Source of the DNA: Mycolicibacterium rutilum
Lineage (GTDB): Bacteria; Actinomycetota; Actinomycetes; Mycobacteriales; Mycobacteriaceae
Reading direction: 5' to 3'
DNA length: 64,000 nt
Assembly: GCF_900108565.1 (NCBI RefSeq)
Contig: NZ_LT629971.1
Span: 1,674,001 to 1,738,000 of the forward strand
Shown here: positions 45,485-54,307 of the stretch, in pieces
Layout: each line of letters starts with the position of its first letter
How positions within the stretch are numbered: position 1 is the stretch's first letter
The notes under the pieces: model-generated
What the model was told of the DNA's origin: nothing
Database searches by the model: none
The model's input: the letters and a program-made list of their open reading frames with translations, nothing else
Translations under genes and position numbers: made by a program

Positions 45485-46951
45485 ATGGAGTTGAAGATGC
45501 AGGATCACGGTGAGGTGTTAGAGGCTGTACGCACTGGCATGATCCCGGCGCACGTGTATAACGACAAGCAGATTTTTTCGCTCGAGAAGGAGCGCTTGTT
45601 CAGTCGGGCGTGGTTGTTCGTGGCGCACGAATCGGAGATTCCGCAACCGGGGGACTACGTGGTCAGACAAGTGTTGCAGGATTCGTTCATCGTCGCTCGT
45701 GATTCTGCGGGCGAGATCCGGGTGATGTTCAATATGTGCCTCCATCGCGGTATGCAGGTTTGTCGGGCGGAGATGGGGAACGCGTCGAACTTCAGATGCC
45801 CGTACCACGGGTGGTCTTACCGCAACGACGGCCGCATTATCGGCCTGCCGTTTCACCAAGAGGCCTACGGAGGAGACGCCGGGTTCAACAAGGCGGGGCA
45901 GACCCTGTTGCCAGCGCCGAGTGTGGCCAGCTACAACGGGTTGATCTTCCTGTCGATGGATCCTGACGCGGAATCGCTTGAAGAGTATCTGGGTGATTTC
46001 AGGTTCTATCTCGATTTCTACACCAAGCAGGGCCCCAACGGCCTTGAGGTGCGGGGTCCGCAGCGTTGGCGGGTAAAAGCGAACTGGAAGATCGCAGCTG
46101 AGAATTTCGCCGGGGACATGTACCACACACCTCAGACGCACACGTCTGTGGTGGAGATCGGCTTGTTCCGAGAGCCGAAGGCCAACAAGCGCAAAGACGG
46201 CGCCACGTATTGGGCGGGTAGAGGTGGGGGCACCACATACAAGCTGCCCGAGGGGAGTTTCGAAGACCGGATGAGCTATGTGGGCTACCCGGCGGACATG
46301 ATTAGTCGAGCCAAGGCCACATGGACCGAGCAGCAGCAACAAGTCGTCGGCACCGACGGGTTCATGATCTCGGCCGCGACGTGCTTTCCCAACATCAGTT
46401 TCGTGCACAACTGGCCGAAAGTGGAGGACGGCGAGCACGTCTTGCCGTTCATTTCAATCCGGGTATGGCAGCCCATTAGCGAGAACGAAACTGAGGTGCT
46501 GTCCTGGTTTGCGGTGGATTCTGATGCCCCGGCAGACTTTAAGGCGGACTCGTATAAGGCTTATTTGATGTGTTTCGGCTCGACGGGAATGTTCGAACAA
46601 GACGATGTCGAGAACTGGGTGTCGCTGACCAACACCGCGGGGGGTTCCATGGCCCGCCGACTGCGGCTGAACAGCCGGATGGGGCTGCTCGCAGACGATG
46701 CCCGGGTGGTCGACACCCTAAGCAGCGCTCAATTCCACGGGCCTGGATACGCTCAGCTCGGTTACAACGAGAACAATCAACGGCAATTGTTGAGGCTCTG
46801 GGCCGACTACCTGGACATGCCGCCGCTGCGAGTCGACCCGGCTACGGTGCTCACGGACAACCCGCAAGGTATTGAGCCGATGGTGCAGACCAACGGCGGG
46901 GCCGTCGCCGGTATCGACTCGGAGTCGGCTACGACGTCGGTGACGCTGTGA
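45485..46951 (+). CDS. Aromatic-ring-hydroxylating dioxygenase alpha subunit (PhtAa-like)
   Basis: A 488-residue Rieske alpha subunit. The Rieske cluster is CLHRGMQVCRAEMG with CPYHGWSYRNDG. The catalytic iron site is ENFAGDMYHTPQTH with the distal Asp in FEQDDVENW. The N-terminal MIPAHVYNDKQIFSLEKERL and the gene order (iclR, alpha, beta, small ORF, SDR, ferredoxin, reductase) match the mycobacterial phthalate 3,4-dioxygenase operon phtRAaAbBAcAd. Another aromatic acid or a PAH dihydrodiol precursor remains possible. Start ATG 45485; ATG 45497 is an alternative. The beta gene overlaps by 4 bp. Confidence 0.87.
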   Translation: MELKMQDHGEVLEAVRTGMIPAHVYNDKQIFSLEKERLFSRAWLFVAHESEIPQPGDYVVRQVLQDSFIVARDSAGEIRVMFNMCLHRGMQVCRAEMGNASNFRCPYHGWSYRNDGRIIGLPFHQEAYGGDAGFNKAGQTLLPAPSVASYNGLIFLSMDPDAESLEEYLGDFRFYLDFYTKQGPNGLEVRGPQRWRVKANWKIAAENFAGDMYHTPQTHTSVVEIGLFREPKANKRKDGATYWAGRGGGTTYKLPEGSFEDRMSYVGYPADMISRAKATWTEQQQQVVGTDGFMISAATCFPNISFVHNWPKVEDGEHVLPFISIRVWQPISENETEVLSWFAVDSDAPADFKADSYKAYLMCFGSTGMFEQDDVENWVSLTNTAGGSMARRLRLNSRMGLLADDARVVDTLSSAQFHGPGYAQLGYNENNQRQLLRLWADYLDMPPLRVDPATVLTDNPQGIEPMVQTNGGAVAGIDSESATTSVTL

Positions 46952-47544
46952 CCGTCGACGATCAACGCACTGGTCGACCCATGGCCCCATCGGTACTCGG
47001 TGCGCACGCCGCGCGCGCCCAACGCGTCGGCGACCCGTTACCGTTCGACGATTCTCGCCATCTGGAGGCGCATCGCTTCCTCGTCAACGAGGCGTACCTC
47101 CTCGATGCCCAAGACTACGACAGGTGGCTGGGTGTTCTTACCGAGGACATTCACTATTACATGCCGGTGCGGATCACCACCGCCGCCGGCGCCGGATTCG
47201 ATAGCTCACCGGGAATGGCGCATTTCGACGAGAACAAATACTCACTCAGTCGCCGCGTTGCCCGATTCGCCACCGAGCATGCCTGGACTGAGGATCCGCC
47301 GTCGCGTCTGCGTCACTTCATCACCAATGTGCGCACATTCCTCAGCGACGATGCCGACTACCTCGTGGTCGACAGCGCTGAGTTGTTGTTCCGCAGCCGT
47401 GGCGACGTCAATGAGTCCACGCTCCTCTCATGCGGTCGTGAGGATCTTCTACGTCGCGATGGCAACGCGCTCAAACTCGCACGCCGCACAATCTGCGTCG
47501 ATGAATCAGTGCTTCGAATGCAAAATCTGGCGGTCTTCCTATGA
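46948..47544 (+). CDS. Aromatic-ring-hydroxylating dioxygenase beta subunit (PhtAb-like)
   Basis: A 198-residue small subunit with the cystatin-like fold: EAHRFLVNEAYLLDAQDYDR, WLGVLTEDIHYYMPVRITTA, RLRHFITNVRTF and the C-terminal LARRTICVDESVLRMQNLAV typical of the family. It forms alpha3beta3 with the preceding product. GTG start overlaps the alpha stop. The next ORF overlaps its own stop. Confidence 0.9.
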   Translation: MTVDDQRTGRPMAPSVLGAHAARAQRVGDPLPFDDSRHLEAHRFLVNEAYLLDAQDYDRWLGVLTEDIHYYMPVRITTAAGAGFDSSPGMAHFDENKYSLSRRVARFATEHAWTEDPPSRLRHFITNVRTFLSDDADYLVVDSAELLFRSRGDVNESTLLSCGREDLLRRDGNALKLARRTICVDESVLRMQNLAVFL

Positions 47545-47846
47545 GCTCGAACGGATCCGGCGAGGGCGCGCAGTCGCCCCCACAACCGGGGTGCGAGGAA
47601 CTGTCGTCGCTGCTGGCTGGGGCGACCGGTGATGCACTGAACATTGCCAACGAGTTCGCAGAGGTCGTCGTGCGCCGAGTGACCACTCGCAATGGAGCTC
47701 GGCTGTTGATTCAGGCGCCGAAATCGGCGCAGTGGGTGTCGCTGGATGCTTTGGAGATCGAGGCGCTGACCTGGCAGAATCCGGCCACCTTGGCGGCCAT
47801 GGTGGGGAACGCAGGTGCTCCGTTGATTCTGGGCGAGGAGGTATGA
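47541..47846 (+). CDS. Small conserved protein of actinobacterial dioxygenase operons, unknown
   Basis: A 101-residue protein with a conserved core: ANEFAEVVVRRVTTRNGARL, LIQAPKSAQWVSLDALEIEA and LTWQNPATLAAMVGNAGAPL. I recall similar short proteins next to Rieske dioxygenase genes in Rhodococcus and Mycobacterium, sometimes labelled dihydrodiol dehydrogenase although they are far too small and lack a cofactor motif. It overlaps beta upstream and the SDR downstream by 4 bp, so its dosage is tied to them. An assembly or stabilising role is a guess. Confidence 0.7.
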   Translation: MSSNGSGEGAQSPPQPGCEELSSLLAGATGDALNIANEFAEVVVRRVTTRNGARLLIQAPKSAQWVSLDALEIEALTWQNPATLAAMVGNAGAPLILGEEV

Positions 47847-48646
47847 CTGGCTGGCTGGCGGGCAAACGCGCATTGATCGTCGGCGGAGGTTCGGGTATCG
47901 GTCGGGCCACGGTCGACGCGTTCCTGAACGAGGATGCCCGGGTGGCCGTGCTCGAGTACGACAGCGGTAAGTGCGCCACGCTGCGCCATCAGCTGCCCGA
48001 CGTTCCGGTGATCGAGGGCGATGGGACCACCCGCACCGCCAACGACGAAGCAGTGCAGGTCGCTGTCGACGCCTTCGGCGGACTCGACACATTGGTGAAC
48101 TGCGTGGGGATTTTCGATTTCTACCGCCGTATTCAGGACATCCCCGCCGAGCTGATCGACCAGGCGTTCGACGAAATGTTTCGCATCAACGTCCTGAGTC
48201 ATATCCACTCAGTCAAGGCAGCAGTGCCGGCGCTGATGGGCCAGGACGGCGCCTCGATCGTGCTCACCGAGTCCGCGTCATCGTTCTATCCAGGACGCGG
48301 CGGCCTGCTGTATGTGGCGTCGAAGTTCGCGGTGCGCGGCGTAGTCACTGCACTGGCTCACGAACTCGCGCCGAGGATCCGTGTGAACGGTGTCGCCCCC
48401 GGGGGGACGTTGAACACCGACCTGCGCGGACTCGACAGCCTCGACCTTGGCGCCCGCCGTCTGGATGCTGCACCAGATCGGGCCCGCGAATTGGCTGCTC
48501 GCACACCGCTGGGCGTGGCCCTATCGGGTGAAGACCACGCGTGGAGTTACGTCTTCCTCGCTTCTCACCGCTCCCGCGGGCTCACCGGCGAAACGATCCA
48601 TCCCGACGGCGGTTTCAGCCTCGGACCCCCACCCCAGCGGAATTGA
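47843..48646 (+). CDS. cis-Dihydrodiol dehydrogenase, SDR family (PhtB/BphB-like)
   Basis: A 267-residue SDR with cofactor motif IVGGGSGIGRATVDAF, NCVGIFDFYRR (BphB-type NxG), Ser in VLTESASSFYPGRGGLLY and YVASKFAVRG. The phrase GIFDFYR is characteristic of aromatic dihydrodiol dehydrogenases. It would rearomatise the dihydrodiol formed by the dioxygenase. Coupled to the small protein by a 4-bp overlap. Confidence 0.88.
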   Translation: MTGWLAGKRALIVGGGSGIGRATVDAFLNEDARVAVLEYDSGKCATLRHQLPDVPVIEGDGTTRTANDEAVQVAVDAFGGLDTLVNCVGIFDFYRRIQDIPAELIDQAFDEMFRINVLSHIHSVKAAVPALMGQDGASIVLTESASSFYPGRGGLLYVASKFAVRGVVTALAHELAPRIRVNGVAPGGTLNTDLRGLDSLDLGARRLDAAPDRARELAARTPLGVALSGEDHAWSYVFLASHRSRGLTGETIHPDGGFSLGPPPQRN

Positions 48647-48674
48647 ACCCGACGAACACAGGGAAGGAAAGCAG

Positions 48675-48875
48675 ATGGGCGGAGTTATAAAGGCTAAGCG
48701 CGAGGTATGTCAGGGCTACGCGAACTGTGTCGTTGCGGCCGAGGATTACTTCGACATCGACGATCGGGGACTCGTGGAGGTCCGCAAGACGGAGGTTCCT
48801 TCCGCGGACAGGACCCGGGTCGAGGAGGCTGCGCGCAGCTGTCCGGTGGCAGCGTTGGAAGTCGTAGACGAATGA
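48675..48875 (+). CDS. Single-cluster ferredoxin (PhtAc-like, CxxYxxC type)
   Basis: A 66-residue ferredoxin with ligands in REVCQGYANCVVAAEDYFD and ARSCPVAALEV. It has the same Tyr replacement as the ferredoxin at 28454. Expected to carry a [3Fe-4S] or unusual [4Fe-4S] cluster and feed the dioxygenase. AGGGAAGGAAAGCAG precedes ATG 48675. The reductase gene overlaps by 4 bp. Confidence 0.9.
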   Translation: MGGVIKAKREVCQGYANCVVAAEDYFDIDDRGLVEVRKTEVPSADRTRVEEAARSCPVAALEVVDE

Positions 48876-50113
48876 CGTCACGGGTCGTCATCGTCGGCAG
48901 TTCTGTCGGCGGGGTCCGCACGGCCCAGGCGCTGCGCTCGCAAGGCTACGACGGCGACATCGTCCTGGTGGGCGAGGAAACTGCGCTGCCCTACGACAAA
49001 CCGCCGCTATCCAAAGCGTTGCTTGCGGGTACGAGTGACATCGCGGCTGCGACGTTACTCACCAGAGACGCTGCCGCCGCCGACGCCATCGAGCTTCTCC
49101 TCGGCCGCCGCGCGATCGGAGTGGATGTCGCAGCGTGTCAGGTCGAGTTCGCCGATGATGAGCCCCTGCGTTATGACCACCTGGTGGTGGCCACCGGAGC
49201 CAGCGCGCGACCATCCCCGTGGGGCCACGGATCGGGCGTTCATGTGCTCCGCACTCTGGAGGACTGTCTGCGGCTAAGAGCCGACCTCGTTGCCGGTGCC
49301 CGCCTCGTGGTGATCGGGGCAGGATTTATTGGGGCCGAGGTCGCGTCAACCGCGCGGTCACTGGGGCTGCAAGTGACGGTTGTCGACCCGGTGCCGGTGC
49401 CGATGAGCCGGGTGCTGACCGAAGAGATCGGCGAGTGGTTCGTCGATTTGCACCGAGACCACGGAGTGCACACGCGATTCGGCGTCGGTGTCGAGAATAT
49501 TGAGGGGGAGCGCGGCAACCTTAAGATCGGCCTCACGGACGGGACCGTCCTAGAAGCCGACACGGTGGTGGTGGGCATCGGCGCCGTTCCGAATGACGGC
49601 TGGCTGATGCCGTCGGGACTGGTCGTCGATGACGGCCTGGTCTGCGACGAGTTCTGCCGCGCCGTCACGTCACAAAACATCTACGCAGTCGGCGACGTGT
49701 CGCGTTGGTTTCATCGCGCCCGCGGCGTGACGATGCGCATCGAACACTGGACAAACGCGGTCGACCAGGCGTCTTGCGTCGCGCATAATATTTTGTATCC
49801 CGATGAATTGCGCTGCTACGAGCCCGTCGAGTACGTCTGGAGCGACCAGTACGACTGGAAGATCCAGTTTTGCGGCCAAACAACTCACCTAGGAGAGCCA
49901 CTCGTCGTCGGAGATCGATTGTCCGACAATCGATTCACAGTCCTCTACCCGGATGGCGAGCAACGTCTTGGTGGCGCGGCGGTGGTGAACTGGCCTCGAG
50001 CACTGATCGAGTGCAGGCGTGCGCTGCAGGCCGGTAGCGATCTCGAAAGTGTGCGGGGAAGGCTCGAAGTGTTGACGAACCCACCCGATACCGCCGCAAC
50101 GCGATCGCCATAG
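48872..50113 (+). CDS. Ferredoxin reductase (PhtAd-like)
   Basis: A 413-residue FAD/NAD ferredoxin reductase: VVIVGSSVGGVRTAQALRSQ, LPYDKPPLSKALLAG, VVIGAGFIGAEVASTARSLG and NIYAVGDVSRWF, all intact. It supplies electrons to the ferredoxin at 48675. Because the other reductase (35240) carries a stop codon, this one may also serve segment A, although the ferredoxin types differ. No further gene follows closely. Confidence 0.9.
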   Translation: MTSRVVIVGSSVGGVRTAQALRSQGYDGDIVLVGEETALPYDKPPLSKALLAGTSDIAAATLLTRDAAAADAIELLLGRRAIGVDVAACQVEFADDEPLRYDHLVVATGASARPSPWGHGSGVHVLRTLEDCLRLRADLVAGARLVVIGAGFIGAEVASTARSLGLQVTVVDPVPVPMSRVLTEEIGEWFVDLHRDHGVHTRFGVGVENIEGERGNLKIGLTDGTVLEADTVVVGIGAVPNDGWLMPSGLVVDDGLVCDEFCRAVTSQNIYAVGDVSRWFHRARGVTMRIEHWTNAVDQASCVAHNILYPDELRCYEPVEYVWSDQYDWKIQFCGQTTHLGEPLVVGDRLSDNRFTVLYPDGEQRLGGAAVVNWPRALIECRRALQAGSDLESVRGRLEVLTNPPDTAATRSP

Positions 50114-50689
50114 TCGGGCCACAAGTGGTTGCGCGCCGCATTGCAAGTGGGACTGGTTTCCCACCGAACATGCTCGCTGCGGCTTCGCCGCGTTCTTAGC
50201 TCGGAATGTCGCGGCTTTCTACCGCGCGAGGTCCTCGGTGGCCGCGGCGCGGTATTCAGGTTTCGGCCACCGCCCCGGCTCGGTGGACAGGCCGATACCG
50301 CGCCTTGGGCGCCGGCATCACGGATGAGTTGCCGCGACCGCATCGCTCCCCTAGACGGAACTCGGCTCGAAACGGAGTGGCCGATCATCGAGGTTCGGGG
50401 CTGCGCCGCTGGCGACCGACCCACATCGGTGACCTCTGGGACCCTATCGACAACACAACCTGTCGCAGCCGACACGGCGCCACGAGTCATGAAGAAGACC
50501 TCGGAGGTTGTTGAGCGTTCCTAGCTCACTTGGAGGTCTTCTTGTTCTCACCTCGCCACGCCGTCACCAACGGCGATGGTCAGTACGGTGAGGTTAGTAC
50601 GCGGCACTTCCTGGTGTTGACGCAATCGGCCGGTCCCGATACTCTCTAAGTAACAGAGTAGTGTTCTGCAAAACAGAGAAGGTAGTCTC
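50114..50689. other. Non-coding stretch with a long stem-loop and the cupin promoter
   Basis: 576 bases without a convincing gene. Contains an 11-bp inverted repeat, AAGAAGACCTC (50492-50502) with GAGGTCTTCTT (50533-50543), possibly an IS end remnant or transcription stop. The tandem operator at 50644-50678 lies just before the next gene. Confidence 0.6.
50644..50678 (+). promoter_or_regulatory. Tandem IclR operator-like sites before the cupin dioxygenase gene
   Basis: CTCTAAGTAACAGAG (50644-50658) and TTCTGCAAAACAGAG (50664-50678), 20 bp apart. The block from ATACTCTCT to CAGAGAAGG (50639-50682) aligns with the one before the dioxygenase alpha gene over about 45 bases. The second site ends 11 bp before ATG 50690 and touches the ribosome-binding region (GAGAAGG). 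Confidence 0.65.
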
Positions 50690-51775
50690 ATGTCGACCGC
50701 TGAGATTTCAGGGCTTCACGAATTCGACGCCGAGCTCGAGGCTGCCAACTTACGTGGGCAATGGATCTACGACGACATGCTGGAGAGGGTCGTCGGCGGC
50801 CCCAAGCCTGCGGGTGTTCCGTTTCTGTGGCGATGGCACGATGTTTACGCGAAGCTTCTGAAGTCGTGCGACGTGATGCCTGAAAGTTTGACGGCGCGAC
50901 GCAATCTCTCGTTCATCAATCCGGATGCCCGGGGAACCACGCACACCATCAACATGGGTATGCAGATGCTCAAGCCCGGCGAGATTGCCTATGCGCACCG
51001 CCACACCATGGCGGCGCTGCGGTTCGCTATTCAAGGCGGCCCCGGCCTGGTGACTGTGGTGGATGGCGAGCCTTGTCAAATGGACACCTACGACCTGGTT
51101 CTGACCCCTCGCTGGACGTGGCATGACCATGAGAACGCCACCTCGGAGAACGTCGTTTGGCTCGACGTGCTGGATATCGGCCTAGTGCTCGGGCTGAATG
51201 TGCCCTTCTATGAGCCCTATGGCGAGATGCGCCAACCTCAACGCGAGGACCCGGGAGAGCATCTCGCTGACCGCGGTGGGATGCTGCGCCCGGCGTGGGA
51301 GCAGGTCAAGGCGGCGAACTTCCCGTACCGCTATCCGTGGCGTGACGTCGAGCGGCAGCTCCAGCGGATGGCGGGCCTTGCGGGCAGTCCCTACGACGGC
51401 GTAGTCCTGCGTTATGCGAACCCCGTTACCGGCGGATCGACTATGCCAACGCTGGATTGCTGGGTGCAGTTGCTGCGGCCGGGCCAGCAGACCGAGGCCC
51501 ATCGCCACACGTCGAGTGCCGTGTATTTCGTCGTGCGTGGCGAAGGGACGACGGTTGTCGACGGGGTCGAACTCGACTGGGGGCCCCACGACAGCTTCGT
51601 GGTGCCCAACTGGAGCACCCATCACTTCGTCAACCGGTCGGCAGAAGATGCCGTGCTGTTCTCGGTCAACGACATCCCTACATTGAAGGCTCTCGATCTC
51701 TACTACGAAGAGCCCGAGCTGTCTTTGGGGACGCAGCCATTTCCGCCGGTCCCCGCTAACCTCCGAGCCCGCTGA
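50690..51775 (+). CDS. Bicupin ring-cleavage dioxygenase (gentisate / 1-hydroxy-2-naphthoate type, PhdI-like)
   Basis: A 361-residue bicupin. The N-terminal cupin carries the iron ligands (AHRHTMAALRFAIQGG and the later WTWHDHEN). The C-terminal cupin has EAHRHTSSAVYFVVRGEG and NWSTHHF. Gentisate, salicylate and 1-hydroxy-2-naphthoate dioxygenases share this plan. Adjacent hydratase-aldolases and an extradiol enzyme favour 1-hydroxy-2-naphthoate cleavage, which would give 2'-carboxybenzalpyruvate. It starts the segment C gene run under IclR-like control. Confidence 0.83.
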   Translation: MSTAEISGLHEFDAELEAANLRGQWIYDDMLERVVGGPKPAGVPFLWRWHDVYAKLLKSCDVMPESLTARRNLSFINPDARGTTHTINMGMQMLKPGEIAYAHRHTMAALRFAIQGGPGLVTVVDGEPCQMDTYDLVLTPRWTWHDHENATSENVVWLDVLDIGLVLGLNVPFYEPYGEMRQPQREDPGEHLADRGGMLRPAWEQVKAANFPYRYPWRDVERQLQRMAGLAGSPYDGVVLRYANPVTGGSTMPTLDCWVQLLRPGQQTEAHRHTSSAVYFVVRGEGTTVVDGVELDWGPHDSFVVPNWSTHHFVNRSAEDAVLFSVNDIPTLKALDLYYEEPELSLGTQPFPPVPANLRAR

Positions 51776-51799
51776 CGATTCACGAGAGAGGCAGTGCAC

Positions 51800-52798
51800 G
51801 TGCGTGACACGAAGTTGACCGTTGATGACATCACCGGTGTCGTCGGCATTATCCCTACGCCCTCCATCCCGACGGCCGACCAACCGGGCACCGCGTTCTC
51901 CGTAGACCTCGATGAGGCGGCGACGCTCGCCGACGCGATGGTCCGTGGCGGAGTGGATGTGCTCATGACCACAGGCACCTTCGGCGAGTGCGCCTCGCTG
52001 ACGTGGGACGAGTTGCAGAGCTTTGTCGCCACCGTGGTCGACGCCGTCGCGGGACGTATCCCGGTTTTCGCCGGAGCGACGACGCTCAATACCCGCGATA
52101 CGATCGCGAGGGGTCGCCGGCTCGGCGAGCTCGGCGCCGATGGCCTGTTCGTGGGTCGTCCGATGTGGCTGCCCCTGGATGACGCCGGCATCGTGCGCTT
52201 CTACCGGGATGTGGCCGAGGCAGTGCCGAACATGGCATTGGTGGTCTACGACAACCCCGGCGCCTTCAAGGGAAAGATCGGGACGCCCGCCTACGAGGCA
52301 CTCAGCCAGATACCCCAGGTCGTCGCTGCCAAGCATCTCGGGCTGCTCAGTGGCTCCGCCTTCCTTTCCGACCTCCGCGCGGTAAGCGGTCGCGTGCGGC
52401 TACTGCCGCTTGAGACTGACTGGTACTACTTTGCGCGGCTCTTCCCAGAAGAGGTCACCGCCTGCTGGTCGGGCAATGTGGCCTGCGGCCCTGCGCCAGT
52501 AACGCACTTGCGCGACCTAATCAGAGCCCGCCGCTGGGACGACTGCCAAGCGCTCACCGACGAACTCGAGGGGGCTCTTGAGACGCTGTACCCGGGCGGC
52601 AACTTCGCCGAATTCCTCAAGTACAGCATCCAGATCGACAACGCCCAATTCCAGGCGGCCGGTTTTATGCGCACGGGGCCCACCCGACCGCCGTACACCG
52701 AAGTGCCGGAGTCCTATTTGGCTGGCGGGCGCGAGGCCGGCAAGAACTGGGCCGCACTCCAGCAGCGCTATGCGTCACTTGCCGTCTCGAACCACTGA
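51800..52798 (+). CDS. Hydratase-aldolase of the DHDPS family (PhdJ/NahE-like), copy 1
   Basis: A 332-residue class I aldolase-fold protein. The Schiff-base Lys is in VVAAKHLGLL, Tyr in LVVYDNPGAFKGK, and the GTFGECASLTWDE loop binds the 2-oxo acid. This branch splits substituted benzalpyruvates into an aromatic aldehyde and pyruvate. Next to a PhdI-like dioxygenase it would make 2-carboxybenzaldehyde. I chose GTG 51800, which has AGAGAGG about 8 bp upstream, over GTG 51794. Confidence 0.85.
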   Translation: MRDTKLTVDDITGVVGIIPTPSIPTADQPGTAFSVDLDEAATLADAMVRGGVDVLMTTGTFGECASLTWDELQSFVATVVDAVAGRIPVFAGATTLNTRDTIARGRRLGELGADGLFVGRPMWLPLDDAGIVRFYRDVAEAVPNMALVVYDNPGAFKGKIGTPAYEALSQIPQVVAAKHLGLLSGSAFLSDLRAVSGRVRLLPLETDWYYFARLFPEEVTACWSGNVACGPAPVTHLRDLIRARRWDDCQALTDELEGALETLYPGGNFAEFLKYSIQIDNAQFQAAGFMRTGPTRPPYTEVPESYLAGGREAGKNWAALQQRYASLAVSNH

Positions 52799-52816
52799 AT
52801 CGCCTGAGGACAGCAC

Positions 52817-53707
52817 ATGTTGGTGAAGACGTTGGGTTATGTGGGTGTGGAGTCTCCGGATGCGAAGGAGTGGTTGGCGTTCGGTCCGGAGGTTTTGGGG
52901 ATGGAGGCGGTTGAGGCGTCCAGTGGGTCGGTCCTGTTGCGGATCGACGACGCCGATCATCGTTTGGCTGTGCATCACGGAGAGCGCAACCGGATGTTGT
53001 ATGCGGGCTGGGATGTGGGCAGCGAGGAGGCGGTTGAGGCTGCCGGGGAGTTGCTGCACAAGCGGGGCATTGGGTTTGAGGTGGGGACCGAGGAGGACTG
53101 CGCGGCCCGCGGGGTGTTGGGCTTTGTGACGCTGTCGGATCCTTCGGGGTTGCGTCATGAGTTGTTTTACGGTCAGAAGGTGGTGCCGGGTTCCTTCCGG
53201 CCCGGTCGTGCGATATCGGGGTTCGTCACCGGTGCGCAGGGGTTGGGTCATGTGGTGTTGGCGACGCCGGACCTTGCGCAGGCCGACCGGTTTTTGCGGG
53301 GGGTGTTGGGGTTTAAGAAGAGCGATGAGATTTACACCTTCATGGATCTGTGGTTCTACCACTGCAACCCGCGCCATCACAGCATCGCGTTGACTCCGAT
53401 GCCGGGTGTGCGGGGACTGCACCACGTGATGGTCGAGGTGCAAAGTTTTGATGACGTGGGGATGGCTTATGACCTGTGCATGTCGCGCAACATTCCGCTG
53501 AGCATGACGTTGGGGCGCCATGTCAACGATCGGATGGTGTCGTTTTACGCGCGCACACCGAGCGGGTTTGACATCGAGTACGGCTGGGATGCGGTGACCG
53601 TCGACGAGGAAACCTGGACAGTCGCTCAGTACGACCGACCCAGTGTGTGGGGCCACCAGATGGTCGCCCAAACACCACCAGGCGCACTCGAAGCCGCAAC
53701 AACATGA
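52817..53707 (+). CDS. Extradiol ring-cleavage dioxygenase (VOC/BphC type, PhdF-like)
   Basis: A 296-residue two-domain VOC dioxygenase. The C-terminal iron ligands are His in GLGHVVLATPD, His in GLHHVMVEVQSFDD and Glu in SGFDIEYGWDAV. YHCNPRHHSIAL is the usual second-sphere motif. Predicted to cleave a dihydroxylated polycyclic aromatic or biphenyl-type catechol. Codon use changes along the gene: TTG leucine and G/T third positions dominate early, C/A late, unlike its neighbours. ATG start 18 bp after the aldolase. Confidence 0.88.
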   Translation: MLVKTLGYVGVESPDAKEWLAFGPEVLGMEAVEASSGSVLLRIDDADHRLAVHHGERNRMLYAGWDVGSEEAVEAAGELLHKRGIGFEVGTEEDCAARGVLGFVTLSDPSGLRHELFYGQKVVPGSFRPGRAISGFVTGAQGLGHVVLATPDLAQADRFLRGVLGFKKSDEIYTFMDLWFYHCNPRHHSIALTPMPGVRGLHHVMVEVQSFDDVGMAYDLCMSRNIPLSMTLGRHVNDRMVSFYARTPSGFDIEYGWDAVTVDEETWTVAQYDRPSVWGHQMVAQTPPGALEAATT

Positions 53708-53752
53708 ACGGCTCGACGGCCGAGACGACGAAAACGATCATATGGAGGTGAA

Positions 53753-54139
53753 ATGGCGATCCGGTTCCTAACCGACGACTGGGCGACTGCGGTGACCGAC
53801 GCGGCCAATGCCGACGAGAGGTTCCGCATTGCAGCGAAGGGACATGACGTGGTGCTCCGCGTATCCGTGTCGCAGAGCCCGGCCAGCGATGACTACTACA
53901 TGCATTTCTCTGACGGGTCGCTCATCGTCGGTATCGGATCCCCGCCGCGCACGCCCGACGTGGAGGCCGAGCTCAGCTACGAAACAAACGTCGAGCTGTC
54001 TCGGGGTGCGCTCAACGGCCAGACCGCGACCATGACCGGGCAGATGAAAGCCGTCGGCAACATGATGAAGATGATGTCGATCGGAAAAGCCCAGGATCGG
54101 CTCGCTGAACTCGAGAGCGGCTTAGACATCGACTACTAG
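53753..54139 (+). CDS. SCP2-like sterol-carrier-fold protein
   Basis: A 128-residue protein with the SCP2 fold pattern (VVLRVSVSQSP, DYYMHFSDGSLIVGIG, AELSYETNVELSRGALNGQT and the helix MKAVGNMMKMMSIGKA). It forms a hydrophobic cavity in relatives. In this cluster it could carry a poorly soluble aromatic or intermediate. A TGGAGGTGAA ribosome-binding site precedes the ATG. Confidence 0.75.
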   Translation: MAIRFLTDDWATAVTDAANADERFRIAAKGHDVVLRVSVSQSPASDDYYMHFSDGSLIVGIGSPPRTPDVEAELSYETNVELSRGALNGQTATMTGQMKAVGNMMKMMSIGKAQDRLAELESGLDIDY

Positions 54140-54307
54140 CACTTATCGCGGCGCCTAGAGTTGACTTCGCGCCGAGGGACACAATGCCACGAACGGGAGT
54201 GCATCGGCACTTACCATCGGCTCAAGTCCCACCCTGGACGGTCCGGCGCGACCATACCGCCAATAAAAGCCATTCCGAAGATCATCAAACCAGATTGGAC
54301 ACGGCTC

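Noticed and set aside
50129..50524. 131-residue open frame in the gap before the cupin gene
   Set aside because: Low-complexity Arg/Ser-rich translation with alternative frames equally open; no family features.
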